5,924 bases of DNA from Candidatus Saccharimonadota bacterium (GTDB lineage: Bacteria; Patescibacteriota; Saccharimonadia; Saccharimonadales; JACDBH01). Location of the stretch: the NCBI GenBank assembly GCA_020428565.1, contig JAGQMT010000033.1, positions 1 to 5,924 on the forward strand. Direction: 5' to 3'. Position numbers and translations under genes: made by a program. Under the pieces are notes generated by a model. The model saw only the letters and a list, made by a program, of their open reading frames with translations, was not told the origin of the DNA and did no database searches. Shown here in pieces: positions 1-5,144 of the stretch; the stretch's first letter is position 1, and every line of letters begins with the position of its first letter.

Positions 1-11
1 CTTACCGCCTC

Positions 12-40
12 ATATTACCATAAACTTTTTGTAAAGTCTA
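12..40 (-). promoter_or_regulatory. Weak possible divergent promoter reading out of the window
   Basis: On the minus strand TAGACT (40-35) lies 17 bp from TAATAT (17-12), preceded by TGG as an extended -10. Each hexamer matches consensus at only 4 of 6 positions, in very AT-rich DNA. It would drive a gene left of the window that cannot be seen. Chance is a serious alternative. Confidence 0.25.
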
Positions 41-44
41 TAGA

Positions 45-53
45 TTATCCACA
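45..53 (+). other. Single DnaA-box consensus match (TTATCCACA)
   Basis: Positions 45-53 match the 9-mer TTATCCACA exactly, the high-affinity E. coli DnaA box. I found no second box nearby. The flanks are AT-rich, but no dnaA, dnaN, rpmH or parAB gene is in view. It may be a DnaA-regulated promoter element, a stray box or chance; an origin cannot be claimed from one box. Confidence 0.3.
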
Positions 54-122
54 TTTTTTATAAAAAGTTCGTACAAAAAAGCCCCTATAATCATCATTGC
101 CCTATCCCACCCCTATAAACTA

Positions 123-152
123 TTTACAAAACCAGTGACAATACTGTATAAT
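123..152 (+). promoter_or_regulatory. Predicted sigma70-type promoter of rpsT
   Basis: TTTACA at 123-128 (5 of 6 matches to TTGACA) is separated by 18 bp from a perfect TATAAT at 147-152. Transcription would start near 159 and give a leader of about 60 nt before the rpsT start. This is the best -35/-10 pair in the window. Placement is by eye only. Confidence 0.7.
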
Positions 153-206
153 CAATTATTGAATTCTATATCAACAAAGTTAAATTTATTAATTAATGAA
201 CTAAAG

Positions 207-212
207 TAAGGA
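207..212 (+). promoter_or_regulatory. Shine-Dalgarno of rpsT, fixing the GTG start
   Basis: TAAGGA at 207-212 lies 7 nt before the GTG at 220. This strong match to the 3' end of 16S rRNA supports the non-ATG start, which is also where the S20 N-terminal motif begins. Confidence 0.8.
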
Positions 213-219
213 ATCAAAA

Positions 220-588
220 GTGCCAATTATCAAATCCGCAAAGAAGCGCGTCAAGCAAGCTCGCAAAGCAACCATCAGAAACGCCAAGACCAAGCGTAGT
301 CTACGCGAATCTATCAAGAGCTTCATCAAGAATCCAACAGCTGATTCTCACAGCAATGCCCAGAGTAACCTAGACAAAGCCGCCAAAAAAGGCCTAGTTC
401 ACAAGAACAAAGTCGCTCGCAAAAAGCGTCAACTTGCAGCAACCGCTAAAGCCAGTGGCGCAACACCTGTCAAAAAGGCCACAACGAAGACAGTCGCCAA
501 AAAAGCTCCAGCCAAAGCTACTGCTAAGTCAGTCGCCAAGACGGCTACCAAAAAAGCCCCAGCCAAGAAACCTACCGCCAAAAAATAA
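220..588 (+). CDS. rpsT: 30S ribosomal protein S20 with Lys/Ala-rich C-terminal tail
   Basis: Primary 16S rRNA-binding protein of the small subunit (bS20). The family signature is clear: N-terminal IKSAKKR at residues 4-10, basic helices to about residue 37, and the conserved AAKKGLVHKNKVARKK block at 54-69. The start is GTG with a good Shine-Dalgarno 7 nt upstream; E. coli rpsT also uses a non-ATG start (UUG) linked to autoregulation, so a similar control is possible but not shown. The globular part (about 77 residues) is somewhat shorter than the 87-residue E. coli protein, mainly in the middle helices. Residues 78-122 form an extra tail of K, A, T and P with two KKAPAK units (94-99 and 111-116), like histone H1 or other PAKKA-type tails. 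The gene appears monocistronic, with its own promoter and no strong terminator visible. Confidence 0.96.
   Translation: MPIIKSAKKRVKQARKATIRNAKTKRSLRESIKSFIKNPTADSHSNAQSNLDKAAKKGLVHKNKVARKKRQLAATAKASGATPVKKATTKTVAKKAPAKATAKSVAKTATKKAPAKKPTAKK
451..585 (+). repeat. Low-complexity Lys/Ala/Pro repeat region inside rpsT
   Basis: This stretch encodes residues 78-122 of S20. The translated units KKAPAK occur twice, spaced by 17 residues and interleaved with VAK/TAK steps. The DNA copies around 500-520 and 548-568 are near-identical, which suggests growth by local duplication. The tail is probably disordered and RNA-binding; that role is inference. Confidence 0.7.
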
Positions 589-639
589 ACCCAGCCTGGA
601 TTTTGACCTTACTTTGAGACTAAGGGGCACTCAAATTTA
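589..639. other. Short rpsT 3' region without a clear terminator
   Basis: It contains a 6-bp inverted repeat, TTTGAG (613-618) and CTCAAA (630-635), with an 11-nt loop. No T-run follows on either strand, so it is at best a weak hairpin. It may end rpsT transcription or be chance. Confidence 0.25.
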
Positions 640-811
640 CTAATCAGTCGCTTTCAGGAGCGCTTTGTCAAAGGTTATAACCTCAGTAATACCACTCGCC
701 CGATACAATGCCAGTAGCTAAGTCGCCTATCAATATGTCTGCTTTTTGCGCCAAGCTCTCATTATCTCGAACCAAAAACCGTACTAATACATTGATACCC
801 ACACCTACCAT
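640..811 (-). pseudogene. Remnant of a VapC-type PIN-domain toxin, internally deleted
   Basis: Reading from the ATG at 811 gives a typical PIN N-terminus, MVGVGINVLVRFLVRDN, followed by LAQKADILIGDLATG, then a TGA stop at 685-683. The C-terminal PIN signature (ASGITEVITFDK, ending ATD and TAG at 642-640) follows directly in another frame, readable from about 708. Intact VapC proteins have about 130 residues; here only about 35 N-terminal and 20 C-terminal residues remain, so roughly the middle half or more is lost, including the internal acidic residues. The usual first catalytic Asp of the DTN motif reads Gly (GIN). Among metal-binding acids only the Asp of TFDK is recognisable. The ATG overlaps the stop of the relic antitoxin (ATGGTAG), a common vapBC arrangement. 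The product cannot be an active RNase. Family assignment rests on motif recognition at both ends. Confidence 0.75.
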
Positions 812-1064
812 GTTTGGCTATCTTTATAGAAACTATTACGCGCATTGTCTATCTGCTCATCTGTAGCTGGAAGCTTACCGCTACGCAAAAATTTACTATG
901 CAGACGTGCCTGTACATCATTAAGCGAAGGGGCCTTTGTTATCACGACTCGCCCATCTTCTGTAGAAATCGTACTTTATCATACCTTGATAAATTCAGGT
1001 TCTTACGCACTGACTTTGGTAAAGTTACCTGATATTGAGAAGTAATACTATATGTCTTAACCAT
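805..1064 (-). pseudogene. Frameshifted AbrB/MazE-fold antitoxin (VapB-like)
   Basis: From the ATG at 1064 the frame gives VKTYSITSQYQVTLPKSVR, the swapped-hairpin AbrB (SpoVT-AbrB/MazE) DNA-binding motif, then reaches DKVRF and a premature TGA at 944-942. A second frame, open from about 969, continues the family sequence: ISTEDGRVVITKAP, then a helical toxin-binding tail with GKLPATDEQI, ending with TAG at 807-805. Restoring one missing base near 966-971 joins the halves into a protein of about 86 residues, normal for this antitoxin class. The usual GQVTLP reads YQVTLP and the usual PGD reads RYD, consistent with relaxed selection. The last bases overlap the toxin relic start by 7 nt. A sequencing error could mimic the frameshift, but the toxin deletion downstream argues for real decay. 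Confidence 0.82.
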
Positions 1065-1071
1065 ACCTATT

Positions 1072-1101
1072 ATTATCAGTAATACTTATTCAAATAATCA
1101 A
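1072..1101 (-). promoter_or_regulatory. Predicted relic promoter of the vapB-like gene
   Basis: On the minus strand TTGATT (1101-1096, 4 of 6) lies 18 bp from GATAAT (1077-1072, 5 of 6). The -10 is 7 nt from the antitoxin ATG at 1064, so the message would be leaderless. An imperfect operator may overlap it: CTTATT at 1085-1090 and AATAAG at 1100-1105 are inverted arms around 9 nt. VapBC and AbrB-fold antitoxins commonly repress their own promoters. Confidence 0.4.
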
Positions 1102-1139
1102 TAAGGATAGCCAGATTATTTTGGTTATTTTCTCTTTTG

Positions 1140-1171
1140 TAGTGGAGATAATCGTGTTATTATATCCACTA
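1140..1171. promoter_or_regulatory. 13-bp inverted repeat (operator candidate) ending at the ATPase start
   Basis: TAGTGGAGATAAT at 1140-1152 and ATTATATCCACTA at 1159-1171 are inverted copies with 12 of 13 positions matching and a 6-nt spacer. The right arm contains most of the predicted -10 (TATTAT, 1158-1163) and ends on the A of the ATG. A dimeric repressor bound here would block the promoter. If transcription started further upstream, the same repeat in RNA would form a hairpin over the start codon. The symmetry is seen directly; the role is inferred. Confidence 0.6.
1158..1163 (+). promoter_or_regulatory. Predicted -10 of the ATPase gene (leaderless geometry)
   Basis: TATTAT (5 of 6 to TATAAT) ends 7 nt before the ATG at 1171, so transcription would begin at or next to the start codon. 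No good -35 is visible; the best placed hexamers around 1135-1141 match only about half. No Shine-Dalgarno lies in the 20 nt before the ATG. Confidence 0.4.
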
Positions 1172-2313
1172 TGATAGAGCGATTCTTAACCAATCAAGTA
1201 CGCGAAAAATTAGGTCGAGGCAAAATAATCGTCCTTTACGGACCAAGACGAATTGGCAAAACAACAATGGCCAGACAACTACTCAATGAATCATCAGAGG
1301 GCGCTGGTCTATACCTCAACTGCGACGAACTAGCCGTCCAGGAATTACTAGAATCACGTAATCTCAAAAATATGGAACGCTCCATTGGCAATGCAACTCG
1401 TATCGTCATTGACGAAGCACAAAGAGTCCGAAACATCGGTGTATCACTCAAATTGCTCATCGACAGTCGACCCGACCTAGATATAATCGCCACTGGATCA
1501 TCATCCTTTGACTTGTCTAATAAAATCAAAGAGCCACTAACCGGAAGGTCCTATGAGTTTATCCTCGAACCACTTTCACTCAGCGAATTACAACAACATT
1601 TCCATTACTCACCACTGGAATTAAGCTCCGCCTACGAGCGACTACTTCGTTTTGGGGGTTATCCCAGCGTAATACTGGGTAACGATCAAGAAGCTACCGA
1701 GGAAATATCGTTAATCACCGACCGTTATCTATACAAAGATACTTTGGAATTAGTAGAACTACGGCAACGGCAACTCCTGCCTAGACTACTCACGGCATTG
1801 GCGCTCCAAATTGGCCAAGAAGTATCCTACCACGACCTAGCCAACAATCTAGGCGTCAAATTAGAAACCATTGAACGCTACATCACAATCCTAGAATCGG
1901 CTTTTGTTGTTTACAGACTACCTGCCCTATTACCCAATAAGCGCAACCAGCTAAGCAACCGTAAACGAAAAGTATACTTCCGCGATACTGGCGTCCGCAA
2001 TGCTCTACTCGACAGCTTCAACCCCTTGTCACAAAGAAGCGACACAGAGCAACTATGGGAAAATTTTTGTATCAATGAAAGGCGCAAATCCTTGACCAAA
2101 TCGAACACACCAACCAAACTGCAGTATTGGCGAGGTTTATATGGTGAAATTGACCTCATAGAGCAGCACCGAGATGAATCGGTCAATGCTATTGAGTTTA
2201 GCTGGTCAAATAACAAAACAGTCAAGCCATCCAAAACATTTACACAGACTTACCCCGAAGCGAAGTTCACAGTCATCAACCGCCATAATTTAGCCGACTG
2301 GCTCAAACTATAA
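1171..2313 (+). CDS. AAA_14/DUF4143 family ATPase
   Basis: Predicted P-loop ATPase of the large, poorly understood AAA_14 + DUF4143 family, about 380 residues, a normal length. Walker A is GPRRIGKT at 24-31, Walker B is RIVIDEAQ at 77-84 (D81, E82), and a sensor-like ATGSSSFDL lies at 107-115. The family junction FGGYPSVIL is at 161-169. A winged-helix-like segment covers about 215-250, then KVYFRDTGVRNALL at 267-280, and a PD-(D/E)XK-like C-terminus with GEIDLIE (325-331) and AIEFSW (340-345). Many relatives have ExK in the last motif; here the Lys position is Ser344, so nuclease activity is doubtful. The start has no Shine-Dalgarno but is preceded by a -10-like hexamer inside an inverted repeat. 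The gene lies next to a decayed toxin-antitoxin pair, which fits accessory DNA, and it converges on holA. The cellular role is unknown. Confidence 0.92.
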   Translation: MIERFLTNQVREKLGRGKIIVLYGPRRIGKTTMARQLLNESSEGAGLYLNCDELAVQELLESRNLKNMERSIGNATRIVIDEAQRVRNIGVSLKLLIDSRPDLDIIATGSSSFDLSNKIKEPLTGRSYEFILEPLSLSELQQHFHYSPLELSSAYERLLRFGGYPSVILGNDQEATEEISLITDRYLYKDTLELVELRQRQLLPRLLTALALQIGQEVSYHDLANNLGVKLETIERYITILESAFVVYRLPALLPNKRNQLSNRKRKVYFRDTGVRNALLDSFNPLSQRSDTEQLWENFCINERRKSLTKSNTPTKLQYWRGLYGEIDLIEQHRDESVNAIEFSWSNNKTVKPSKTFTQTYPEAKFTVINRHNLADWLKL

Positions 2314-2320
2314 TTTATTG

Positions 2321-3235
2321 CTAAATAGCCAAAATGAAATTTTGCACGGCATCATCAACATCTATAGAACGAGTTTTCATATCATAATCAAGATTTAACA
2401 ACCGGCTAACAAGATACTGAATTTTCTGTTCGGACAGGTTACTGGTCAGGTCAGATGTCTTGGTCACCACATATGGATTTAATTTTGTAAACGATGCAAT
2501 GTTACTAATCTTATTTAATTGACTATACTTTACCAACAAAATCACATGCAACTGCCAAGCTATCATGCCAATTATCTCGTGTGGCTCAACGTTCTGACGA
2601 CGCTGATCATTATACAGCTCTAACGCCCGTTGCTTATTACCATCAAACATAGCGTGTAGCAAATCAAATATCTTGCTAGATGCCACAGGCTCGACTAAAC
2701 GATCAATTGATTGCCTAGAAATTTTTGTATCAAAACTAAGAAGCTTATCAATTTCATTACTCAACATCAATTGATTATCGCCAATCATGCCTAACAAATG
2801 TTGAGCGTCTGCCAAATCAATAGAACCACCACGTATTGCAACTTCGGCAATTAGCCATTTCCCAAGTGCGTATGACTCTAGTTTGGTAAATTCACGAAAA
2901 TCAGCTTGTTTTTTTAGCTTTTTATATACAGATGAACGTTTATCAAACTCTGGCTCGTCTATGATTAAATCTGTAGTTTGACCTGATGCTTCAATCAATT
3001 TGTCTACCTGCTCCGTTGATAATCCCAATGATGAAATACCACGCAATACAACCAATTTGCGCTCAGACATAAACGGTATACTAACAACCGACCCCAGCAA
3101 CTTGTCGAAGGTGATATTTTCTGACTCTAGCTTCTCTGTATCAAAATCACCATATTTGTCCACAAAATCAGATCGCAAATCAGCCAAAGCCTTAGTGCGA
3201 AGATAATCGTTCGTACCAGTTAATACGACAATCAT
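2321..3235 (-). CDS. holA: DNA polymerase III subunit delta
   Basis: Delta subunit of the clamp loader, which opens the beta sliding clamp during replication. Its 304 residues are close to the family's usual 320-345. Seen in order: N-terminal LTGTNDYLRTKAL (5-17), LVVLRGI (61-67) and LIIDEP (90-95) of the non-functional AAA fold; then GMIGDNQLMLSNEIDKLLSF (149-168), typical of the delta middle domain; then SSKIFDLLHAMFDGN (186-200) and the helical collar with IIGMIAWQLHVILLVKY (221-237). No Walker A is present, as expected for delta. The ATG overlaps the upstream TGA as ATGA, with GAGGAAG just upstream as Shine-Dalgarno, so translation is probably coupled to the LssY_C gene. It is the last gene of a three-gene operon. 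Only 7 nt separate its stop from that of the convergent ATPase, and no strong terminator is visible. Confidence 0.93.
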   Translation of the reverse strand: MIVVLTGTNDYLRTKALADLRSDFVDKYGDFDTEKLESENITFDKLLGSVVSIPFMSERKLVVLRGISSLGLSTEQVDKLIEASGQTTDLIIDEPEFDKRSSVYKKLKKQADFREFTKLESYALGKWLIAEVAIRGGSIDLADAQHLLGMIGDNQLMLSNEIDKLLSFDTKISRQSIDRLVEPVASSKIFDLLHAMFDGNKQRALELYNDQRRQNVEPHEIIGMIAWQLHVILLVKYSQLNKISNIASFTKLNPYVVTKTSDLTSNLSEQKIQYLVSRLLNLDYDMKTRSIDVDDAVQNFILAI

Positions 3236-4032
3236 AGCTTCCTCTTCAACGTTACAATCACCATCGATCCATCTGTCAAAAACCTATCACCACTACCATT
3301 GCGTGTAATAAATGGCGGAAAGAAATGTTCTATACGTTCGTGCATACTAATCGCATCCGATTCAGACAGCGTATCTACCAAATAATCTCGTTCTTGGTCT
3401 ATGTTTGGGTCAATACGATGTGTAAATTGAAGAGTAAACATAGATAATCCAACCGCACTGTCGTAAGTAGCAGCCGCCACCCAATCTACGCGATAACCTC
3501 CGGGCATATACCAATTTTTGTCCGTCCGCCAAAACCTTACATGATGACGTTTGCGAGGATTGCCATCAACCTGCTTCTGAAAAGCCAAATCCTGACGCCT
3601 ATCAAACATCAATAAATCACTCATCGGCGCATCTGGGTATTCACGGCGACGAATTATAGACCAAACCATCCGCCAAGAACTAGACAACGATAATGGCTCG
3701 GCTTCTATCCAGCCAGCTCGCTTCATAGACTTACGCAACGAGCTTTTTGAACCTATAAATGCTAGGTTAATTTGATCGCCCAATAAGCCGTCGGCCGTCC
3801 GTGTCCTTCCGATAAAATAATCTGGTACATACAACAAACTCAACAATCGATGTATCCTAGGTAAGACAAAATAGGCACTAAATGCCCAACCGGCGATTAA
3901 CGATAATGCTATCTGTCCTGTCCTTAAATCTGAAGGCAATATCACCTGATAGACATAAAATATAAATGCCAACGACACGGCAAACAAAACCAAACGTTTA
4001 ATAGATGCCGCTACATGAAAAGTCCGTCTCAT
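3232..4032 (-). CDS. Membrane protein with LssY C-terminal domain
   Basis: Predicted inner-membrane protein of 266 residues. Two hydrophobic helices lie at about 13-32 and 40-59, then a soluble LssY_C domain from about 62 to 262. Recognisable blocks are VPDYFIGRTRTADG (69-82), INLAFIGS (88-95), RRQDLAFQKQVDGNPRKRHH (145-164) and ATYDSAVGLS (188-197), followed by THRIDPNID (204-212). LssY is named from the Legionella lss secretion locus, but the domain's biochemical role is not established. The ATG at 4032 is chosen over an in-frame TTG at 4059: it forms an ATGA overlap with the mutM stop, and AAGG sits about 7 nt upstream. It is the middle gene of mutM-LssY-holA, coupled on both sides by overlaps. 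Why a membrane protein is locked between a repair and a replication gene is unclear. The family call is from memory of the motifs. Confidence 0.85.
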   Translation of the reverse strand: MRRTFHVAASIKRLVLFAVSLAFIFYVYQVILPSDLRTGQIALSLIAGWAFSAYFVLPRIHRLLSLLYVPDYFIGRTRTADGLLGDQINLAFIGSKSSLRKSMKRAGWIEAEPLSLSSSWRMVWSIIRRREYPDAPMSDLLMFDRRQDLAFQKQVDGNPRKRHHVRFWRTDKNWYMPGGYRVDWVAAATYDSAVGLSMFTLQFTHRIDPNIDQERDYLVDTLSESDAISMHERIEHFFPPFITRNGSGDRFLTDGSMVIVTLKRKL

Positions 4033-4901
4033 ACGACGACCTTTTGACACGTCGGACAAAAATGCGTGCCCCGTCCAGCTACTTTAATCTTTTGTATAAT
4101 TGTTTGACATCTTGGACATGCCTGACCCTCGCGCCTAAACACTCTCGCAAATTTGAGGTAACTACCTCGTTTGCCCTCGGCATCAACATAGTTTTTGTCA
4201 GTCGAGCCACCCTTTTTTATACTCAAATCCATCACAAACACTATTTCATCGCGTAGCAACGCCAACTGATCATCGTCAATATCTACGACTTTTGTAGCTG
4301 GATGAATTAACGCACCCCATAAAGATTCATCAGCATAAATATTACCAACTCCAGCCAAAACCGACTGATCCAATATAACGGCCTTGATAGCCGAACCTCC
4401 ACGACGTCGAACCCTCGCAATAAACACATCAGCTGTAAAATCAGCCAAAAGTGGCTCCGGTCCAACTTTTTGCATAAAAGGCATGTTTGATATCTCACTC
4501 GTAGGCAATAGTTTTACCCACCCAAATTTACGCTGATCATTAAAATACAAAACATCATCATCCGACAGACCAAACACCACCCTAGTTGATTTATCTGGTA
4601 ATTTATTAATCATCGAATCACTAGGATGACCTGCAGCAAAGCTCTGCCGCCCTCGATAAACCAACTGTCCTGTCATCTTGAGGTGAATCACTAAGCTGTA
4701 TTTTGTACTCAAATCGATCATCAGCACTTTGGCACGACGTCGAACACCTATAATATTCGCGCCAATCAAAAAAGCATCGACATCCGTCTGGGCATTTGGA
4801 AAGCTCTTTGGCCAATCAAACTCTACAGACTCTACAGTCTTGTTGACAATCAACTTCTGTAAACCTCGCCTAACCGTCTCGACTTCTGGTAACTCCGGCA
4901 T
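4029..4901 (-). CDS. mutM: Formamidopyrimidine-DNA glycosylase (Fpg/MutM)
   Basis: Bifunctional base-excision repair enzyme that removes 8-oxoguanine and formamidopyrimidines and cleaves the abasic site. At 290 residues it is slightly longer than E. coli Fpg (269). The N-terminus is MPELPEVETVRRGL; Pro2 is the Schiff-base nucleophile and Glu3 the acid. Lys58 in RRRAK matches E. coli Lys57, and QRKFG (123-127) gives the lesion-gap intercalating residues. The H2TH segment has GVGNIYADE (184-192), with Asn187 binding DNA phosphate. The zinc finger is complete: Cys262/Cys265 and Cys282/Cys285, with Arg277 in its loop. The frame stays open 51 codons upstream to a GTG at 5054, but Pro2 must be N-terminal after Met removal, so 4901 is the start. 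There is no Shine-Dalgarno; a perfect TATAAT ends 9 nt upstream. First gene of the mutM-LssY-holA operon. Confidence 0.97.
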   Translation of the reverse strand: MPELPEVETVRRGLQKLIVNKTVESVEFDWPKSFPNAQTDVDAFLIGANIIGVRRRAKVLMIDLSTKYSLVIHLKMTGQLVYRGRQSFAAGHPSDSMINKLPDKSTRVVFGLSDDDVLYFNDQRKFGWVKLLPTSEISNMPFMQKVGPEPLLADFTADVFIARVRRRGGSAIKAVILDQSVLAGVGNIYADESLWGALIHPATKVVDIDDDQLALLRDEIVFVMDLSIKKGGSTDKNYVDAEGKRGSYLKFARVFRREGQACPRCQTIIQKIKVAGRGTHFCPTCQKVVV

Positions 4902-4910
4902 ATGACTATT

Positions 4911-4916
4911 ATTATA
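4911..4916 (-). promoter_or_regulatory. Predicted -10 of the mutM operon (leaderless or very short leader)
   Basis: A perfect TATAAT on the minus strand (4916-4911) lies 9 nt before the mutM ATG, which has no Shine-Dalgarno. No good -35 is found at 16-18 bp spacing. A TATAAT by chance is possible, but the position matches the spacing seen at other starts in this window. Confidence 0.45.
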
Positions 4917-5107
4917 CCCGAACGACTCCCAATTGATACCCATAAACTCCCTGCCCTGCACCAGATCAAATAACCTCTTAGGCGGTTGACTCAAGCGTAT
5001 ACTAGTTAACACACCAGATAGACTAAACAACCAATCACCTGACTCACCCGACACTCAGTAATATCAGCGAGTTCAAAGTTTAATGGATATATTCTCAAAT
5101 CTACCAT

Positions 5108-5122
5108 TTGTCTATAAGACAA
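5108..5122. promoter_or_regulatory. Perfect 15-bp palindrome (operator candidate) on the HAD -35
   Basis: TTGTCT (5108-5113), ATA, AGACAA (5117-5122): 6-bp arms with no mismatch around 3 nt. The left arm is the predicted -35 hexamer, so a dimeric regulator bound here would compete with RNA polymerase. No second copy was noticed in the window. The symmetry is direct; the function is inferred. Confidence 0.45.
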
Positions 5123-5137
5123 TAAATATGTGATACT
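5108..5137 (+). promoter_or_regulatory. Predicted promoter of the HAD gene
   Basis: TTGTCT (5108-5113, 4 of 6) lies 18 bp from GATACT (5132-5137, 4 of 6), which is preceded by TGT as an extended -10. The -10 ends 7 nt before the ATG at 5145, implying a leaderless message. No Shine-Dalgarno precedes that ATG. Confidence 0.45.
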
Positions 5138-5144
5138 AAACTAT

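Larger units (their letters stand above)
4902..5144. other. 243-nt divergent intergenic region between mutM and the HAD gene
   Basis: It carries the predicted mutM -10 on the left and the HAD promoter plus a perfect palindrome on the right. Minus-strand codons 4902-5054 stay open in the mutM frame, but I recognise no protein there. Nothing else supports a gene or RNA in it. Confidence 0.5.

Noticed and set aside
1..60. Replication origin
   Set aside because: Only one DnaA box was found, with no origin-linked genes or box cluster in view.
613..635. rpsT intrinsic terminator
   Set aside because: It is a 6-bp stem with an 11-nt loop and no following T-run; kept only as a weak hairpin note.
434..643. 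69-codon open frame overlapping the end of rpsT
   Set aside because: It is a frame shadow of the Lys/Ala-rich tail; its Pro/Lys/Gln composition follows from the repeated codons.
814..1045. Two plus-strand open frames of 66-72 codons
   Set aside because: They lie opposite the recognisable AbrB antitoxin relic and show no family motif or Shine-Dalgarno.
640..1171. Insertion sequence or transposon carrying the toxin-antitoxin relic
   Set aside because: No transposase remnant, terminal inverted repeats or flanking target duplication was found. The 1140-1171 repeat is a single local palindrome.
2330..2344. Hairpin CAAAAT/ATTTTG as an intrinsic terminator
   Set aside because: The stem is short and AT-only, no T-run follows, and it lies within holA coding sequence.
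4033..4059. Longer LssY_C protein starting at TTG 4059
   Set aside because: TTG is a weak start without a Shine-Dalgarno. The ATG at 4032 has AAGG upstream and an ATGA overlap with the mutM stop, the same arrangement as at holA.
4902..5054. 51-codon N-terminal extension of MutM from a GTG at 5054
   Set aside because: Fpg chemistry needs Pro2 at the mature N-terminus, and MPELPEVE begins at 4901. A TATAAT also lies inside the extension. The extra residues match nothing I recognise.
5130..5144. GTG start of the HAD protein at 5130
   Set aside because: The ATG at 5145 gives the usual short N-terminus before motif I; the GTG overlaps the predicted extended -10.
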